Below are positions 13,601 through 28,600 of a stretch of DNA of 64,000 nt, one piece after another. The notes under the pieces are model-generated. The model was not told where the DNA came from, made no database searches, and saw only the letters and a program-made list of their open reading frames with translations. The stretch comes from Heliocidaris tuberculata (lineage: Eukaryota; Echinodermata; Echinoidea; Camarodonta; Echinometridae), in assembly GCA_025618425.1 (NCBI GenBank), contig CM046832.1:22311917-22375916 (forward strand). Reading direction: 5' to 3'. How positions within the stretch are numbered: position 1 is the first letter of the stretch; the number at the start of each line of letters is the position of its first letter. Position numbers and translations under genes: made by a program.

Positions 13601-16600
13601 TTCATATGTCTCTTTCTGGGTCATTTTACACCTTTTCCTAACTTTTAATGATGCATATATTTGACTTCACTGAAAGTACTTACACCTAAAAAGTGAATTT
13701 CCTTTTCTGGAAATCTGGCTTCATAGATGACGTACCAGAGCAGAGAACCTATAGTGTAGAGCATAGCCAGGACCCCAACAGCTACAAAGAATTGAGCCGA
13801 TCCTGCTGGGTTAGACGAAACCACAGGTGAAGTACCATTGCATAGAGCAGGTAAAGGGGTGCTCTCAATTCTGAGGATGAAACACAAATGATATAAATGG
13901 CAAGAAGGCAGAAGAACTGAAAGGTTAGAATGTCAGTTTGTTCAAACTATATGTATATACTTAATAGAAGTCGATAATTTACACATTGCACCTTACTACA
14001 TGTAAATATAAAACAGAGCTAACATTGTCCCTTTGTGTCTTGGTACAAACGGGAGATTTGTCTGACAATACATCACCACATGACACTACAGTGTCATTAC
14101 TGATTTATCAATTTGAAATCTTGTGATTATATCATTTATATATACACCTTTCAAAAATGAAAAACTTCCTATTGTTGTCTGATTTCATTCCAACTTTCAT
14201 CAGTCATTTTGTCTGACCCTCGTGCTTTTCTTCAAAGCAACTTGCTTACAAGGATTGCATTGATTCTATGAATGTTAGGGGTCATGTGGAATATGTGGTA
14301 ACTCCAAAATGGTCTATTGGCACCGCTATATTGTACAAGTTCTTCATTTATATGTGGAGCAGAATATCAAGTGAAAAGAGGAATATGAAGATAATCACCT
14401 GAATGGATATTTAACAGGTACCGTGTAAATGTGTCCGGGAGCACATGATGCTGAGAAAGAATAGGACGTAGCATACCCAGCAGTGGTGGCAAACATACAT
14501 ACAGCCAGGATCTGCAAGATAAAGAGGTCAAACAATCAAAACTTAATTGGAGATGTACAATTGGGCTATAAAACAATCACCCAAAATTACAACACTGAAG
14601 CATGCATCTGGACTCAGTTGAACAAGCAATTTAAAATATAAAGCTTTATATCCTAGCAGATCAACTACAAGTACGAGTGATGCCTATTTCTATAACTTAC
14701 TGAAGAAATGGCTAAGATTTTCACTGAGTATTGCTGTACAAAATGAAATGGCAAAAAATCTCTTCTCTGCATAAAGATGAAGAGCTGTTTGCAGAATACA
14801 CATCAATTTCCTTCTGACAAGGAGTATCCATGTTTATTTCAATTAGTACGCTAGCTCTAAACTTGAGAACATACACTTAACAAAGGGGTGAAAAAAAAAC
14901 AACAAAAAACGATCAATACAATCTTGCTGTAGACCTAGACACAGGTTCAGATGTATATTCCCACATGAATATTTCCAAAAGTGTTGTTATAAGTAGGACA
15001 GGCACAGGATGAATTGTCTAATATTGGACTCCCCGAAAAGGAGAATATTGACAATACATACATTTAACGTAGCATAAATACACCTGTCAACCTGTAGCCT
15101 ACATGTACATAGGGGTCAAAGAATGCTCAACGACATACATGTAATAATAATTACTAGCAGGAATGGAGTCTGGACATTATGCCTGAATACCTCCTACTCA
15201 CAGTTGCCTGATTATATTGGCTTGGAATACGATGAGCATGCATGCTTATTTGTTCTCTTCTCAGTCTTACAGTGCTGCAAGATGCTATACCCTAGAGGTA
15301 CTTCAAGTGTGATATGGAGATGGAGTGGATGTTTTCAAGAGAGCTCAGTTCACTACATTTGACACCTTCTATCTCTCTCCCAAGACAGTTCATAATATAC
15401 TGTAGCTCATCTACATCTCATCTAATGTACTAGATATACTATCTCATCTAACGTAGCTCAATCATAATACATGTATGTTATGCAGCTTGACGTGAAGATC
15501 AAAATGCTGAAAATACATACATGTATCTTGAAATTTAGTGGTCCCTATTTTGTCTGAATCCTGTTCTTTCCTCCGATGTTCTCTCATTTCTCTGTCTCTC
15601 GCCTCTCAGATCTCATGATTATTCATGTAACAGCATATAACAAATTCCCTTTCTTAAAAACTGGATTCCTGGTTTAGTGCTTCTTAAAAAAAAAAATAAA
15701 GAGAAAAAAGACTTCATTATGATGGGTGTACATTATTGAAACCATCCACTAAAAGTTACATAACATTACCAACAAATTCTAAAGATTATAATATTACCAG
15801 GTAATGAACATGGTGCTGACTGCCTTTTCAAAAGTAATCGTAGCAGTGCAACTGTTACAACTTTTTGTAAGAAAGGAAGATGGCACATTATTATTTCCTT
15901 TCAGAATTATTGGATGCTTGATATCTGTACTGGACGTATATCAGTCTATTGACAAACATTTTAACCCTTTCAGGACAGGAATTATTTAAAGGCTAAACTG
16001 ATCACATTTTGTTCTTCAAATTGGCAACATTAATATTTTTCTTTTAGGGCTACATGGTTCTAATAAGGTGTAATGTCTTTGAAAACAATATACATGGTTA
16101 GAAATTTGTTGAATAGTTGAAAGAAATTGCCAATTTTGATGAAAAACAATGATTTAAACCTCTCAATGTGTTGCCAATTTAAGGATCTCAAAGCTTAATC
16201 TTGTTTTTAAAATTCCTGGCATCAAACGCAATATGAACATGGAATAAAAATGGACATAGTGTGTGCAGAAAATTTTGCTCTTTCTACTCGTGCATCTGGT
16301 ATATTTTTTAGAGCTCTGGATCAAAAGTTATTGAGCCAAACCACAAAATGTGGTCAATTGTCTTGAAAGGGTTAACATATCATTTCTTCAGACAACCCTT
16401 ACATGGTGCCTTAATCCTGGATACTTCTATGCAGTAACTGCAACTGTTCAGTATATACACATGTACACATCTTAGTCATTAACTTTTAAGTATTCTTACA
16501 TGTATGTAAGACATGTGAAAATTATTGTTCTAGTTTGTTTGCTAATGTTTTCTTCTGTTTCTTCATTTTCAAATCTGACTCCATCGTTCTTTGATGGGAA

Positions 16601-19600
16601 TTCCATCATACAAAAGGTCATTTAAGGGCATGAACCTGTATATCATAAGGGCATCTTATTTCACTTTCTACATGTAGCATATATCCTGAATGAATCTAAA
16701 GGTTGTTGTAATTATGATTCCAAATGATATTGGTATCATTATCACTCTATCTTTATTAAATTACTGTTATTAATATTTGGGAAAGTCTAACCTATTTTGT
16801 GTCACATACATGTAGTTACTGCCCACATCTGATTTCAGTATTTCTGATGACTGTATAAAGCTGATAGCCCTATTAGAGCTTGGATCAGACATACCGGTAA
16901 TTATCAAATAAATGGTATTTTCATGTTAATTTATGATAAAAATTCCAAAAATACAAATAATACTTTTTATAAAACAGGTTCTAGTCTAGAATGTATGCAT
17001 ATGACACCACATGACGGTGCATTCTTCTTTCCTACATTCATGACCGCGAAAAAAAAGTTCTTATCAAAAAGTGATAACCCACGGCAAAAAGTGACAATGC
17101 ACGGCTAGGACAGGCGTATGCATACCCCTGGCGCGTACATAGTTAAGGCTTGATGAAATGTGCATAAACTTACATGTACATGAAAAGGACATTGATGCGC
17201 ACAATAAGATGTGCATTACGTCTATACTGTCTATACTTTTTATCCGTTTTCATGTACGTGTACCAGCTTCAATGAGACATGTCCCCACCCACCCCACCCA
17301 CCACCCCATCCCATCGACAGAAATATTACTCCCTCCGGAAATTCAATGTTTAAAAATGAATTTATGAAATATGGACGGCACTTCAGCACTTAAAAAGTGC
17401 CTCCCAACCATCTGGGGACTATTCCCCGCCCGTGGGTACCAAAAGGTGGGGACCTAAAGAGCCAGGGGAGGCGCCTATTCAAACAAAAGAAAAGGCCCCA
17501 TATCCTTAGCGAAATATATAGAAAGATTATTACTAAATTGTTATTATTACTATCATTATTATCATCATTATTACTGTTATTACAGCACTATCATGGTGAA
17601 TCCAATCAATGCAGTTTAGTCGAACGATAACGATAAGCTGAGATAAAAGGATTCGCCCTAACGTCACAATGAGAGTAATTTTTATTATTATGATTTTCAT
17701 TATGATTATCATCATCACTATTATTATAATTATTTTTTAAAAATCTACTTTATGTACATGTACAAGTATGAAACTATGCAAAATATCTTCAGATTTGATT
17801 ATACATGTATAGGTGTGTGTATATACATGTACATGTATTTGTAATGAAATATATTGGTGTACTGTATTAAGTATATAAAAATTAGCTATATAGTTGTTGT
17901 TTTCTCACCATATCTTTCAATGGGAATTCATATCTGCTGAGAGCTGGTCACATATTTCAATGGCATGAAAATCTTCTTCATATTTTCCATAATTATCCAG
18001 AAGATTAATTGGGCATTAATCACTGGCGTATCTATTAACTGGAAATCATGTACATGTATCTTTAGCTGCTGCTGCTGCTACAATCCAAACAGAGATGTAC
18101 ATGTACATTTGTGCGATTTTTAGTCAGAATTTACAAGTGATTCCTACATGTAGTTCCATGAACCCTTTTTAGAAGCCTCTGTTATTCTTATAATTCCCCC
18201 CCCCCCCACATTTGATAAAACTGAAGAAGATATATGTATTCCTACATGTAATAGAAAAATGAACTTGGTTAAACATAGCCTCTAATATGCTAGCCATAAT
18301 TGTACATAAAGAGCTTGAAAAACAACATTCTGATGTTTAAATGAATGAAAATGTAAATTCAAAACATGGAAAGGGGCCAGGAATGCCAATCACAATGGCA
18401 TAATGAATGTAACTTGGCAGCCTGTAACCACAGTGTCAATATTTCTATGATTTTACTAGTTCTCATTTTCAAAATTCAAATATAGAATGACATGCATCTC
18501 CCCATATTATATCTTGGTGAAATAAAAAATACTTGTCATATTAAAAAAGGACATAACTTCATTCTTCCATAGACTGGGTTCACTCGTGATCACTGATGTC
18601 ACAGTCATACATGTATGATCTAATTTTTTAACGGCAAAATAAACAAAATATTTCATAGAGTGAGTCATGCACATGCGTTACTGAAACTTGCATGACCACC
18701 TGGAATGTGGACTTTGGACCCGTTCTCAACTTCTGCAATCAAATGTCACGATGTAGGCCTGATACCAATACAGATCAGAAGAATATTTTCCAGGTACATG
18801 TATCCTTATCTTTTATCAAGTTCACATTTTCATTCAATCATTTTGTTTTTATCAAAATGTATAGTCTTTAATCATTAATCTCCTCTTCTAATAAACTAAT
18901 TTTATACAGTATTACGCCCTTCCATATGGGGAAATCAGTCTCTATATTAATTGTACCGTTATGGTTTATGATAAAACCTTTCATATCAAATGACTGCTCT
19001 AAATGTGTACGTAAAAATCAGGTAATGGCCTTCAGGTTATCAAAAATATATAACAACATTGTTTACAAAGATCTTCTAGTGTGAAAAGTCTCATGACCTC
19101 AAAATTTTCATGTCATTTTTTGATGCCTGGAAAGTATGAAATTTATTCTTTCAAATAAATCTGAATGTGATAGACACAATGAAAAATATGTGACAAGGCA
19201 CCACAAAACCACCAAAAAGTCACACTGTGATTTTCAGTTAGAGCTCAATGAAGGTGTTTTTGTTTGGCATGGTAAAATTTTAGCTTTGAGTATTTTGTGA
19301 CAGAGTATACTTTTTTCTAAGTAATTTAAACATTTGGAGGCACCAAACAATCAAAAAGTGATATTTTTGACAGTTTTTAGTTAAACTATGTTTGTCTTCT
19401 CTAGATTTTGTAGTATTAGTTTTCTTTCTTAGCCACCCTGAATACTTATCTCATTATGATCTCCCATAATTTCTTGTATTCATTCTTGTCCACTCTAATG
19501 AGCAGGTTGCCAGGTTTTAGGACAATCGGATAATCCCTTTGTATAAATTTCTATTGAGTTCTAATCCTCCTTTTGTCTGGGCACATATAGAGTGCATAAA

Positions 19601-22600
19601 TTCAGCAGATTAAATAGACAATTCTCTAAATTTAAAAGCAGCTAAAACTGTCAATTTAGGCTACTAGTAGCAGCAGATTTCTTGAATCTAAATACTGTTT
19701 ACAAGTGTACAATACTGCAGTTATTGGTTAACTTTGCAAACTGGATGACATATGCACCTTTCACATTAAAAAAATTAAATATTCAATGAAAAACTTCAGT
19801 CTGAATCTCATACCATTCAAAGGAAAATAATAAAATATCAAAAGTTTTTATAATTGTGAAAGTATACATGTATGGCTTGGGAGCAGAACAATCTTCTGGG
19901 CATTGTTTGCTATACTGGAAAACTATGTTGGCTTGCACTTGTGTGTAATCAACTTAATATACAACTTAAAACTAAATGCAGGGCAACTGGATCTTTCCTG
20001 TTTAATTAATATTTGCAATCTTGAAGACTCAGTACAATACATGCATATGTCTAGGACTTACAAATGTTACTATTTACTCTGCCAGGAGAATAGCTACATG
20101 TAGCCAAGATTCAAGAGGCACCAGAAGGAGGTTTGTTAACTAGGAGTCTATGACAGTAGATGAAACTTTGCCATTGTTGATCACCGCTTTGCTAATGAAA
20201 TCAATGGTTACTGACACTGTCTTGTGAAACAAATATCATGTCCTACAATAAAACAATGCAGTTCTGACAAACCATTCAAGATGAACCCTAAACTTTTGAG
20301 AAGATGCCCAAGCGTAAACTATGATTTTTTTTTTCAATTCAGGATAATCTGAATTCTGAAATATAACACAATAAAAGTAGTAGAATCGAACATGATTTTG
20401 TCTCCAAATGAACTAAATATAAGAGTTTTAGAGAAAATTTGGGAATTCAGTTTACTTATTGAAGTAATTTTAATTTACTTTATTTATCAAATGTATTTTA
20501 CTTTATTTTAATTATTAAATGTATTTTTAAAGGGCAATGCTGGTAGGCATCAGCATTCCAACAAAGATTTTAACCGTTATTCTGACCCCAGGAAGTGGGA
20601 GTTGACTCCAGCCTCTCAGTTTCCTTTTAAGAAACCTCAGGTTGGAAGCTCGACTTGTGAATGATCTGCTTTTCTTAGGGAGCTTTTAATCTTCCTACAT
20701 GTCCTATTTCTTGTGGTCCATACTTCCTGCATTTCCATGAGAACATACAGGTTTACTTTCTACTTTCTAGTTGGCAGGGGATGGGTTTAGCGTATATGCT
20801 ATGATGCACACCTGTGGTGTGCGTGCAATAGTTAAATGAGGAGTAGAAAAGGTTTGGGTATTCTGAAAACTCTGTTAGCACTCATTTTAACTTAAAAAAA
20901 GATTAATATTAATATTAAATTAATAAATTAACACCTAATACTAATAGGTCTCCTAAGTCCTCCCTTTTGTAATAACATAGCACTCTTTTATTGTATTTTT
21001 CATCTAAAATAATGACCGTTCAATCACAAGGATGATATGTTTGATTAAATAAGAATTATCTTGTCCATTCTGATACAATGGAGCAGTCTCAATGTTGATT
21101 TTAAACATTTGGTGGATGTTTTGGATGTTTGGATTTTAAAAAGTCAAATTATGCCAAGGCCTTCTGATTTCATTCTACAGCGGCTCCCACAGGCATGTGG
21201 TTCACCACTTTACATGTACATGGCTATCTAAGATATCATTGTACTCATACATAGCTTCTCCTGTTAGATTTCCTGCCATAGGTGTTGTGTGTATTAGCCT
21301 GGATTAGTCCAGGCTACAGGCTAGATCATACCAGATGCAGGGGAAAATAATTATTTAAATCCTTCATTTTCATGCTGGAAACTCAGATTTGTAGCTTAGA
21401 AAAGTCCCTGAATCAAGTCTTCAGAAAAAGTGTAAGTAAATTCAACACTGCTTATAATGAATTTGGGTTTTCTTGTTCTGCAACAGTCATGACAGTGAAT
21501 GTTTGAACACAGTCCCACATAGACATAGGCATGGGACTATGAGTGGTGGTTCACTACATATATGTTGAATGTTGGGGTGCATAAACACCATTTTCTTTGT
21601 TACAGCACTTCTGATTGGAGGAACAGGACTAAAAAAAGGAGGAGCATATTTTAACGACACAGAACTTAATTTAGCGCGAAGTTAGACTGAAATATCAGTC
21701 TATTTCGCTGAGACTATATCTTACTTTGCAGAATCCTCCTACATAGACTGAAATCTGCCCCAGCCACTCCCGTTGGGATCCATCGCAATGGTGCCACAAA
21801 TATTTGGTTTATCGTGGCGGAGCTATACACTCTTGTGCATTACTTTTTCTTTGGCCAAAATTCGATGAAAATATCAAAAATACCACATCACATAAAGTCA
21901 CCAACTCTACTCATTTTGTCATAAAAATTAATAAACTTGGAATAGGAGTGATAATTTGTATGTTTCCAATACTTCTTTGGCAAAAAAATGTGATAGAATG
22001 TCACAAATGATCTTTTCTGAGTGCTGGTCTCTCGAAAACTGGAGTGCCAATCAACATTGCGCACGTGCAGTAGTGCTTCAACATTGGAGAAAAGATGGTT
22101 CGCGATGTAAACTCTTGCCTTGTTTCCAATGGAAAATATTCAAATTATATTAAAATTGATCCTCCCTCACGCAAGTTATGAATTTTTATTGCAGTATAAG
22201 TAGAGTTTATGAGTTTATCTAATGTGGTATTTGTATATTTTTACCAAAATCCGGTAAAACAGCAAATTTTTACAAGCTCTGGCTGCATTTGAGTGCAGAG
22301 CTCCGCCGCTGAGCTGGGACCTACGTACGCGTACACCCACGCATGCATTTACTATACTAGTAATTCTGTTCGCCTTGAATCACTTCCGATAATCCCGTTG
22401 ACATGGCAAAATGGGTTTAATTCCTGTAAATCTTGTATCATTTCTAAAATCAGGTGGGTGCACTATATTAAGTACATAATAACCATGATATTCTGTGTAT
22501 TTTTTTTTTCATTAACGACTTTTTATTTTTAATAAAGCGTTGGGTGAGGTACCTCACACTTTTTGCCCATAGACATAGTGCTTAAGGCAGGCGGAGAGGC

Positions 22601-25600
22601 ACTCGACAAGGGTGACAATGGGAGGCTTTCGTCTGTCTTGGAGGAGATCCTCAAAAGTCCAAAAATATTATATAACTCCTCCAAACAGACAGATTTTTCT
22701 GTCTAGCATGAAGATAGACCAAAGCTTCAGTCTCTCTGTATCGTCGACTGTTCCGCTGAGACTATGTCTGAATGCTCTCATATGCTGTAGTAGGAGGGCT
22801 TTGAGTAGAGCATAATAGTACAGTCGGTGTGTTGCCAATCGATAGTGATCGTATTGCGATCGGCATTACAACTTGCAAGGCACTGTTTGCGTCCTCCCGA
22901 CGTCCGGGCCTCCTGTATTTATAGCTGCGTAACCTGCGTTGTACATTTGAGGTCTTTCTACACGAGTTCATGCGTGTAGAAAGGGCCTATGAGTGTCATG
23001 TAGGTAGTTCTATAACTCCAGGTACAACTAAACAAAATCTTCCTCACCCATGGCATTAGTTTGGTCGGTAAGGTGAAAATTTGTACTTACATTTCAAGAG
23101 AATTATTGTAACTATCTAGCAGGCACTTTGATTTCACGATTTGACGATTATTTCGATGAATAAATGGAATTTCCTCGCCAAGCCGATCGAGTCATTTGAA
23201 ATGACGATACAGTACAGGGGAAGATTGGCTTGGCAAGGAAATTCCATTTTTTTCATCAAAATAATCGTCAAAACGTTAAATCAAAGTGCCTGCTGGATAG
23301 TTACAGTAATTCTCTTGTAAGTACAAATTTTCATCTTACCTGCCGACATTAAGCGATGCAACCGACCAAACTAATGGGCGAGGCCGAGGAAGACTTTGGT
23401 TATTTGTACCCGAGCGTTGGAGGCTTGGAGCTCCCCGGAGTTAGTAGTTCTAACAGAGACTCAGAATTTACTTAGACCCCACTCACGGGACCAACACTAT
23501 ATGGGGCTGTGCCAATTTTGGCCTGTCACAAGCACAACCTCTAAGTTAAAGAGGTAAAAACACCAATATAATCGGCAAAATTTTGAGAAAATTCTTCCTT
23601 CTACATTTTAGAATGATAGATTATATAATTTCATGCCAGATCCTTCGATAGGATCTTTATCATCTTGATCAAGTGAAATTTTTGGTCGGTGATCTTGCTC
23701 CCCTCCTGCACACATATGGGCAATATATATGATGGGAGGTAATTGCTCACGGTATGAAGGTACAGAGTACGAGGTTATCTCCACTTATCCAATGAACAAG
23801 GTTATAATATAACCTTGTCCTCCCAAACCAATATGGTCATGGAGAAAACACATATATGGGCTGTCCTCTGCTGCTGTACTACTGCTGTACTACTGCCAGC
23901 AATAATAAACAAATGCAGATTTCCTCTCTCCACACGTACACAGCTACAGAGAGGGCAGCAGTACAGAAGGATCAATCAGTCTTAGCAGAAAAATAGAATG
24001 AACACACAATTTAATGCTTAAAATTCCATATTCCCTGAATCAGTGATTTAGCTGGTCACCAAACAATTAAAGGGGAAGTTCACCCCGAAGATTACTTGAG
24101 TTTAAAAAATGCAGAAAAAATAAAGAAAAATATTGGCGAAAGTTTGGACAAAATCCGTTAAAGAATAACAGTTATGGACTTTTGAAGTTTTGATTTTGTG
24201 ACGTCACATGCGAGCAGCTCCTCCATTATGTAATGTGATAAATATTCCATAAAATACAGTTTTCTCAGAAAATTTAAAATATTATCGTCTGTGCATTTGA
24301 TATATTGTCAGAAATGTTATTCAATACTAGATTCTGAAAAGAAACAATATTAATTTATCGTGGAACGTAAAAAAAAATGCGAATATATGGAATATTTATT
24401 ACATGACCAATGGGCAGCTGCTCGCATGTGACGTCACGAATCCAAAACTTTAAATACTCATAACTCTTTTATTATTTGACCGATTTTCATCAAACCTTCG
24501 CCAATATTTTTCTTTATTTTTTCTGCATTTTTTAAACTCACGTAATCTTCAGGGTGAACTTTCCCTTTAAGAGGGACTTTCACAGACAACTTGTTGGTAA
24601 GTAATATTCTGAGTTAAGCCTGGGGCCTGGTAGAAAATTACCCGTAACGGCCCGGACCGGTAAAGATGTCAAAATTTTTACCGGGTCCCGGCACGGCCCG
24701 AAACCCGGTAAATTTTATGTTTGTTTATATTTTCCTTATGTTTTTATTTTAGTACGTTATTGCGCAAATATGGTGTTTCCTATTTAGCTTCCTGAGCAAG
24801 GGAGTCGCAAGTTGAGGATCATTTACTCGTGATAACAAATTTTGGATTTATATCTTTTATTTTATTTTGCGTGCCTCCGCGAGTCCGCGCTACTTATCAG
24901 CGTTAGTGTTTTCCTAATCATCTACCTGAGCGAGAATTTCGAGAAAGAATGAAGTTGAAGATGATTTAATCATGATTACAACTTTTTTGTAATTTAATAT
25001 AATCAATTTTATTTTGCATGCTGCCGCGCTACTTATCACCGTTAATGAGCGAGAAATTCTGGCTCATGTAGATAATTAGAAAAAACATTAACTCTGATAA
25101 GTAGCGCGGACACGCGGAGGCGCGCAAAAAAAAAAAAAAAATATAAATCCAAAATTTGTTATCACAAGTAAATGATCCTCAACTTGCGTCTTCCTCGCTT
25201 AGGAAGCTAAATATGAAACACCATATTTGCGCAATAATTAGTACTAAGATAAAAACATAAGGAAAATATGAACAGACCCGCTCACCCCACGGTAATTTTT
25301 GCGCCCAATCAAGCGTCAAAATGGTCACATTATACACACACACACACATTGACAAACCTGCAATTCATACAAGCGAGTTTAACGTTTGTACGTACATGTT
25401 CAGTACTTCTCGCTCAGCTTGGAAATTCTTATTTCTTGTATGAAACTGGCACCGACTGTGAAACATCCTTAGGTCTTTTCTGGCAAAAATAAACATCGGC
25501 AACGGGTTCCACCATTATTTACCACTATCAAGTTTTTATTAAAAAGTCATAATTAATACTCATAACGGCTTTACAGCATCAATTATTTACCGGGTTATTT

Positions 25601-28600
25601 TTACCGGGTTCAGACATTTCACTCAGCAACCCGGACCCGTCCCGATCCCGGCAAAAACCCCCAACCCGCCGGGTTCCGTACGGGTTGACCGGCCCGACAC
25701 CCAGGCTTATTCTGAGTTTCACTCTTTTGATCTGGTATTGTGGCTGGATATATTACAGCAGGCTGGAGCTGCATAGTTTCAAGTGGGGCTGAGTGGTTCA
25801 GACACACGAGTGGTTATCTCCAATTGATAACCTCATGTAAGTGTGAGTGCTTAGACCCCTACTTAAAGGGGAATGAAAGGCAACAAACATTAGCCTATCA
25901 TGTAGATAATTGTCAGCCTATTACAAATATCTTGAAATTACAGTACTCCTATTTGATTATTTAAGAAGGAGAACAATGTCTCAAAAAGTTGCAGTTTCCT
26001 TCCTAGACATTATCCCATGGGGGCTGCCATTTTCTTTACAAAGTAATGTCAGACTCAGAGCAGTGCTATTTGTGAGATACCCACTGACCTGTATACTAGC
26101 TACGATGACACTCATGATCACCTGTGGAATGCATGACACTGCATGGATTTTCTAAAACCATTTTTGTAGTCATGTACATCCAAATGAAGATACTTTTATC
26201 CTGTCATATAACCTATTTGTTTCAAGATATTTGGTTCAGCTGTTTCATAGGTGGGGCATTTTCTTTTGTTAAGCAGGTTTTAGCATGCACAAGTTGTTGC
26301 TTGGTTATTCAAAGAAGTAACAAAGACCTACATACAACCACTTATCCAATGAACAAGGTTATAATACTGTATATGCCATATATTTCACGGGGGTTTTATT
26401 TTCGCAAATTTCGTGAATTGCGAGAGGGTCGCGAATTTAACAAGCCAAAATATTGCCAACATAAGAAGTCGGTTGAATTTGTTGTCTCCTGGTCAGAAAT
26501 TCACCACTTTGCTTTGCAAAAGTACATCATCACCGCTGTTTGTAGATTTGAGAAATTTCCGACCGCAAATTCAACCACTCGCGAAATAGTCTGGTTAGTC
26601 CTATTCGCGAAAATTTATGGCTGCGAAATTTAGGGCTTATACAGTATAACCTTGTCCTCCCAAACCAATATGGTCATGGTGAAAACACATAAGGGCTGCC
26701 CTCTACTGCTGTACTACTGCCAGCAAATAATAAACAAATGCAGATTTCCTCTCTCCACACAGATAGGGCAGCCAGTATAGAAGGATCAGTTGGTCTCAGC
26801 AGAAAATAGAATGAACACACAATTCAATGCTTAAAATTCTATATTCTCTGAATAAGTGGTTTAGCTGGTCACCAAACAAGAGGGACTTTCACAGACAACT
26901 TGCTGGTAAGTAATATTCTGAGTTTCACTCTTCTGATCTGGCATTTTGGCTGGATATATTACAGCAGGTTGGAGCTGCATAGTTTCAAGTGGGGATGCCG
27001 GATGAGTGATTCAGACACACGAGTGCATACAACTGCTCCTGTGCGAGACGCTGGGGGTACGAAGATGGCTGCCATTTTGCATTGGTGGCTTTAGTTGTAT
27101 AATAGAATAGCTATTCATTTATAATATGCAACATCATATCCATTGTGTACAGGTAAATGGACATGTATAGTCAAGGACATGTGTAGTCAAGGACACTCAT
27201 GGGCCCTTGCCTATATGGGACTGTGTCCAACATTCACTGTTGCAGCAGTCAAAAACAGACAACAAAATTGCTCTAAGCAAGATTTAATTTTCTTAAATTT
27301 GCTAATTACCTGATTCATGGACTCTTCAACTCTTACTGTGCCACAAATTAGGGGATTCAGAATTGAAAGTGAAATTTTAAATAATTATTTTCCTCTCATG
27401 TATGAATGTTCTACCCTGGAAAAAGGCCTGCTGATACACACAAAAGCTATTGAAGCCTATTCACCCATAAAAGCTAGTCCGGATCTTCAGATAAGCTTAC
27501 ACATGTGTAAGTGAGTCAAGGATTGTATTTTTGAACAGCATTGTATGCGTACAGGTAAGCGCCTAAAATAGTTTTCATATGCGTGGGACTACGCTTATGT
27601 TCTCCACACTACTGAAACAAAGAACACGGTACAAGATCATAAAATGAGGCAAAAAAAAACATAAGTAATATTTTAGGAACTGCTCTCTGGTCACCCCCAG
27701 TCATCACCCCGTTGGCCCCAAATCAGGGTAGGTTGTGTCTTTTTTCCCATAGGTTTCACACGTTCGGAAATACGTTCGGATCTACATTGTCTTTTTCAAA
27801 TTCCACCAACTTATTTTTCTGCAGGACTTTGAGCATCCATTATCTAAGTTTGACAGATATTCGTTTGATATTTTACTTGCTATCGTTGATTTTCTGAAAA
27901 GTGTTCGGAAATAGGATCCACCACCATACAATACTATGACATTAGTTTTACAAAATGGCAGCCCCCATGGAATAACATCTAGAGTCTAGCAAGGAATCTG
28001 CAAACTTTAGTTCAGAGATTGTTCTCCTTACTGAGTAATCAAATATGAGTATTTTTAAGATAATGTGAATGGGCTGACAATTCTCCACATGATCGTGGTG
28101 TTATCAGCTAATGTTTGTTAATCATATGTTTATTGTTGGCAAGTTGGCAGTGGTTGGGTTTCATTCTCCTCGAGTTTCTCCTAGTTTATCTCCAATAAAG
28201 GCAATATAACCTCGCATAACTTAAGTGTGAGTGAGTTTAAGGTTGAGTTCTGAATGCAGGTTGAGTTCTGAATGCAGGTAGTGATCTAAACTAATAATTT
28301 AATATCATGCTGGTATTTTAACGAGCGTCATACCTAAAAATGTCAAGTGGCGTCATTGACATTGTCATATCGTTTTACCATGTTTACTAGACCACTTACA
28401 AATTCAATGGCTCGCAGGAATCCACGGGGCTCCAGCAACACACGTAAGCGGTAATCTTGTGTGGCACCTCCCGCCGAATAAGCAGGCGGGGCCTGCAAAG
28501 AAGAGCAAGAGAAATTGAAAGCATTAATGAAACTTGTCACCGTCAGACATAAAAAATGACTCTCTATATCATATACTCATAATCACACTTACCCCTTGAC

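Larger units (their letters stand above)
14512..21196. other. Distal part of intron 2 of the synaptophysin-family gene
   Basis: AT-rich intron sequence without further exons that I can support. It carries one TTAACCCTTTCA element (15961-16375), an ATT/ATC-rich tract (17536-17745) and an unusual density of the palindromic word TACATGTA. Confidence 0.5.
23781..25813 (+). repeat. Duplicated block, copy A (with two transposon insertions)
   Basis: CCACTTATCCAATGAACAAG through CAGACACACGAGTG is found again at 26339-27025. Removing the insertions at 24067-24570 and 24615-25709 leaves about 430 bp, matching the similarly cleaned copy B at high identity. It therefore predates these insertions. Confidence 0.85.

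Noticed and set aside
26124..26633. 169-codon plus-strand open frame
   Set aside because: It spans a Tc1-type MITE and repeat sequence, and no protein-like motif or splice context is visible.
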